A program made the position numbers and the translations under genes. This document shows, in pieces, positions 22,345 to 23,791 of a stretch of DNA of 23,791 bases. Origin of the DNA: RGIG1995 sp045126815 (GTDB lineage Bacteria; Bacillota; Clostridia; Oscillospirales; CAG-272); NCBI GenBank assembly GCA_045126815.1, contig JBGVPD010000011.1:1-23791 (forward strand). The letters are read 5' to 3'. Under the pieces are notes generated by a model that saw nothing but the letters and a program-made list of their open reading frames with translations, was not told where the DNA came from and did not search any database. Every line of letters begins with the position of its first letter. Position 1 is the stretch's first letter.

Positions 22345-22374
22345 AAAAGGACTCGCCGGAAGGCGAGTCCTTTT
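22345..22374 (+). terminator. Rho-independent terminator, shared by converging genes
   Basis: AAAAGGACTCGCC pairs perfectly with GGCGAGTCCTTTT over GGAA. It ends the exported-protein operon on the + strand and can serve spoVAC on the - strand, since both flanks carry T or A runs. Confidence 0.93.
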
Positions 22375-22405
22375 CTTGTCTAAGTCCCCCAATTGACCTC
22401 TACGA

Positions 22406-22849
22406 TTAAAACAACGTTGTAATCCAATAAGCAATCCCATAAATAACACTTGCGACCGTGCCGTAAAGTATAACGGGACCGGCTATAGTGAATATTTTAG
22501 CACCTACACCTAAGATATATCCCTCGGCTTTTGTATCGAGTGCGGGGGATACAACTGCATTTGCAAAGCCTGTTATGGGAACGAGCGTACCCGCACCTGC
22601 ATGTTTTGCAAGTTTATCAAAGATGCCGATTCCGGTGAATAAAGCGGTTAAAAAAATGAGTGAAACGGGAACTAATATTTTTACGGTATCTTCTTTGATG
22701 TCGAGATTTAGATAAAAATTAAATAACAGCTCGGCGAATGTGCATATTGCCCCTCCGACAGCAAAAGCTTTTATGCAGTCAATAAAGAGTGGTGATTTTC
22801 TTGCGGTTTTATCGGCATATTTTTGATATGCGCTTTTTTTGTTTCCCAT
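22406..22849 (-). CDS. spoVAC: Stage V sporulation protein AC
   Basis: 147 residues, the usual length. Together with SpoVAD/SpoVAE-type partners, SpoVAC forms the forespore inner-membrane channel that moves dipicolinic acid. A Lys-rich soluble start (SAYQKYADKTARKSPLF) precedes several hydrophobic segments: CIKAFAVGGAICTFAELL; ILVPVSLIFLTALFTGIGIF; and GYILGVGAKIFTIAGPVILY onward. The family signature AGAGTLVPITGFANAVVSPA is present. AAAGG precedes the ATG. The gene is not followed by spoVAD or spoVAE, as it normally would be in an operon; its 3' end instead borders a cassette, and three more copies of that 3' end lie at 13762, 15111 and 19928. Confidence 0.9.
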   Translation of the reverse strand: MGNKKSAYQKYADKTARKSPLFIDCIKAFAVGGAICTFAELLFNFYLNLDIKEDTVKILVPVSLIFLTALFTGIGIFDKLAKHAGAGTLVPITGFANAVVSPALDTKAEGYILGVGAKIFTIAGPVILYGTVASVIYGIAYWITTLF

Positions 22850-22885
22850 ATTAAATCATACCTTTCAAACTTAATCGGTTAATTA

Positions 22886-22914
22886 AAGTATGCTCAATAA
22901 TAAGGAAAATATGT
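22886..22914 (-). promoter_or_regulatory. Candidate forespore (SigF/SigG-type) promoter for spoVAC
   Basis: On the - strand ACATA (22910-22914), a 17-base spacer and CATACTT (22886-22892) resemble the GNATR-17/18-CATACTA layout of forespore promoters, about 40 bases before the ATG. One -35 position is off consensus. Forespore expression is what a spoVA gene needs. Confidence 0.45.
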
Positions 22915-22934
22915 AAAAAAACTAAAAAACAATA

Positions 22935-23791
22935 TTATTTTTGTGTCATTTCATAGAGGTTACAAAAGATATTTGCGCCGTCGGCGTTTGTAATATTTGC
23001 ATTGGGGGAATAATTACCGTCGGGCAAAGTGTCAATAATGTTAAGACCGACCACGTTTAAAACGTCTTTTTCGGCCCAAGAGGGAATATCTGAAATATCG
23101 TTAAGGGTGATATCGTTTTGGTTATGATCGATATTTATCAAAGCGCTTATCATCACGGCAGCTTCTGCCCTTGTTATTGGAGAATTGGGGTAGAAGAATA
23201 CACCTTCATCTGTTTTTGTTCCTTGGATATAACCTGCATCTGCTGCGTATGCTATGTAACTTTTCAAGGGAATAGGGATATCGTTATCATCTGTAAAACC
23301 CGTGTTTATAACGTCTTTTTTGGAGTCAATGCCACAAGCTTTCATGGCCATAGTGATAAATTCTGCTTTTGTAATGGTACTGTCGGGAGAAAAGCACATT
23401 TTTCCGTCGATTATTTTTCCTGACATGATTTTATATTTTGTGGCTTTGATGGCGGTGTTGTGATCTTCATGTCTGAGCATATCGGTAAAGAAAGCGTTGT
23501 CGTCGTTTTTTTCAACGTTGATCTTTACCCAAGCTTTGTCCGAGCGGTTACCGTATGCGTCGTATACTACGTATTCAAATTTATCTTTACCTACGTAATT
23601 TAATGCGGGGGTATATGTGAATTTACCTGATGAGGCATCTGTCAGTGAAACTATACCGTGTTCGGGCAGGGTGCATATTTCAAAAAAGAGTTGGTCGTTT
23701 TCATTGTCTTCAGCGTGGAGCGTGGAATACATCATTATATTTTTTAAGGTGGTCAGACTTTCACCCTTGTTAACGTTTTGAACGATAGTGG
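22935..23791 (-). CDS. SLH-domain surface protein with cadherin-like domain, C-terminal part (5' end outside window)
   Basis: The frame is open to the right edge, so the ATG at 23735 is internal and the visible 284 residues are the C-terminal part. The first about 95 residues are a tandem cadherin-like/immunoglobulin-type domain: DNENDQLFFEICTLPEHG, FTYTPALNYVGKDKFEYVV and YDAYGNRSDKAWVKINV. Three SLH motifs follow: the first around FSPDSTITKAEFITMAMKA; the second around YIQGTKTDEG and NSPITRAEAAVMI; and a weaker third around YSPNANITNADGANIF. SLH motifs hold proteins to pyruvylated secondary wall polymer. No hairpin terminator follows; the gene ends 85 bases before the spoVAC start. Confidence 0.88.
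   Translation of the reverse strand, partial: TIVQNVNKGESLTTLKNIMMYSTLHAEDNENDQLFFEICTLPEHGIVSLTDASSGKFTYTPALNYVGKDKFEYVVYDAYGNRSDKAWVKINVEKNDDNAFFTDMLRHEDHNTAIKATKYKIMSGKIIDGKMCFSPDSTITKAEFITMAMKACGIDSKKDVINTGFTDDNDIPIPLKSYIAYAADAGYIQGTKTDEGVFFYPNSPITRAEAAVMISALINIDHNQNDITLNDISDIPSWAEKDVLNVVGLNIIDTLPDGNYSPNANITNADGANIFCNLYEMTQK

Noticed and set aside
1..23791. tRNA, rRNA and common riboswitch structures
   Set aside because: None was recognised by eye in any intergenic region; a covariance-model search could still find small RNAs that I cannot see.

Overview
The window looks like chromosome of a spore-forming, anaerobic-type Firmicute of class Clostridia. The evidence is an AT-rich sequence, strong AGGAGG-like ribosome sites, a SpoVAC spore-membrane gene, SLH and glycine/tryptophan-rich wall-binding surface proteins, and short GTAGGGGCG-type palindromes of the kind I associate with clostridial genomes. 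The genus cannot be fixed from the sequence alone.

Layout, left to right. (1) 1-6174, + strand: the 3' part of mutS, then mutL, tgt and a secreted leucine-rich-repeat/wall-binding protein, closely packed and apparently one transcription unit ending in a hairpin at 6181. (2) 6212-6480: four short palindromic REP-like repeats. (3) 6523-13646, - strand: a Na+/phosphate cotransporter with a PhoU-like tail, a tandem pair of Gfo/Idh/MocA oxidoreductases under one good promoter, and a large secreted transglutaminase-like protein with the same wall-binding repeats and the same C-terminal module as the LRR protein. (4) 13762-22849: an accessory region. (5) 22935 to the right end, - strand: the C-terminal part of an SLH-domain surface protein with a cadherin-like domain.

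The accessory region is the main discovery candidate. An intact spoVAC gene (22406-22849, - strand) has three extra copies of only its 3' end at 13762-13890, 15111-15245 and 19928-20061, all in the same orientation. All four copies share an exactly identical 43-base stretch. Each keeps the reading frame and ends in its own stop codon with different last residues, and the three partial copies share an upstream arm that the intact gene lacks. This is what repeated site-specific insertion into the 3' end of a gene would leave behind. The copies divide the region into three compact cassettes: two small membrane proteins, one with a zinc ribbon (13.9-15.1 kb); a PhoP/PhoR-type two-component system plus a phosphonate operon of phnX and an iron-type alcohol dehydrogenase (15.2-19.9 kb); and an XRE regulator facing a four-gene exported-protein operon whose last product carries a sortase-type tail (20.1-22.4 kb). 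No integrase is visible in the window, so the mechanism is inference.

Functional links: both wall-binding proteins probably decorate the same polymer. The Na+/Pi transporter, the PhoPR-like pair and the phosphonatase operon all point to phosphorus economy, although nothing in the sequence proves co-regulation. The surface operon and SLH protein add to an envelope-heavy gene content.
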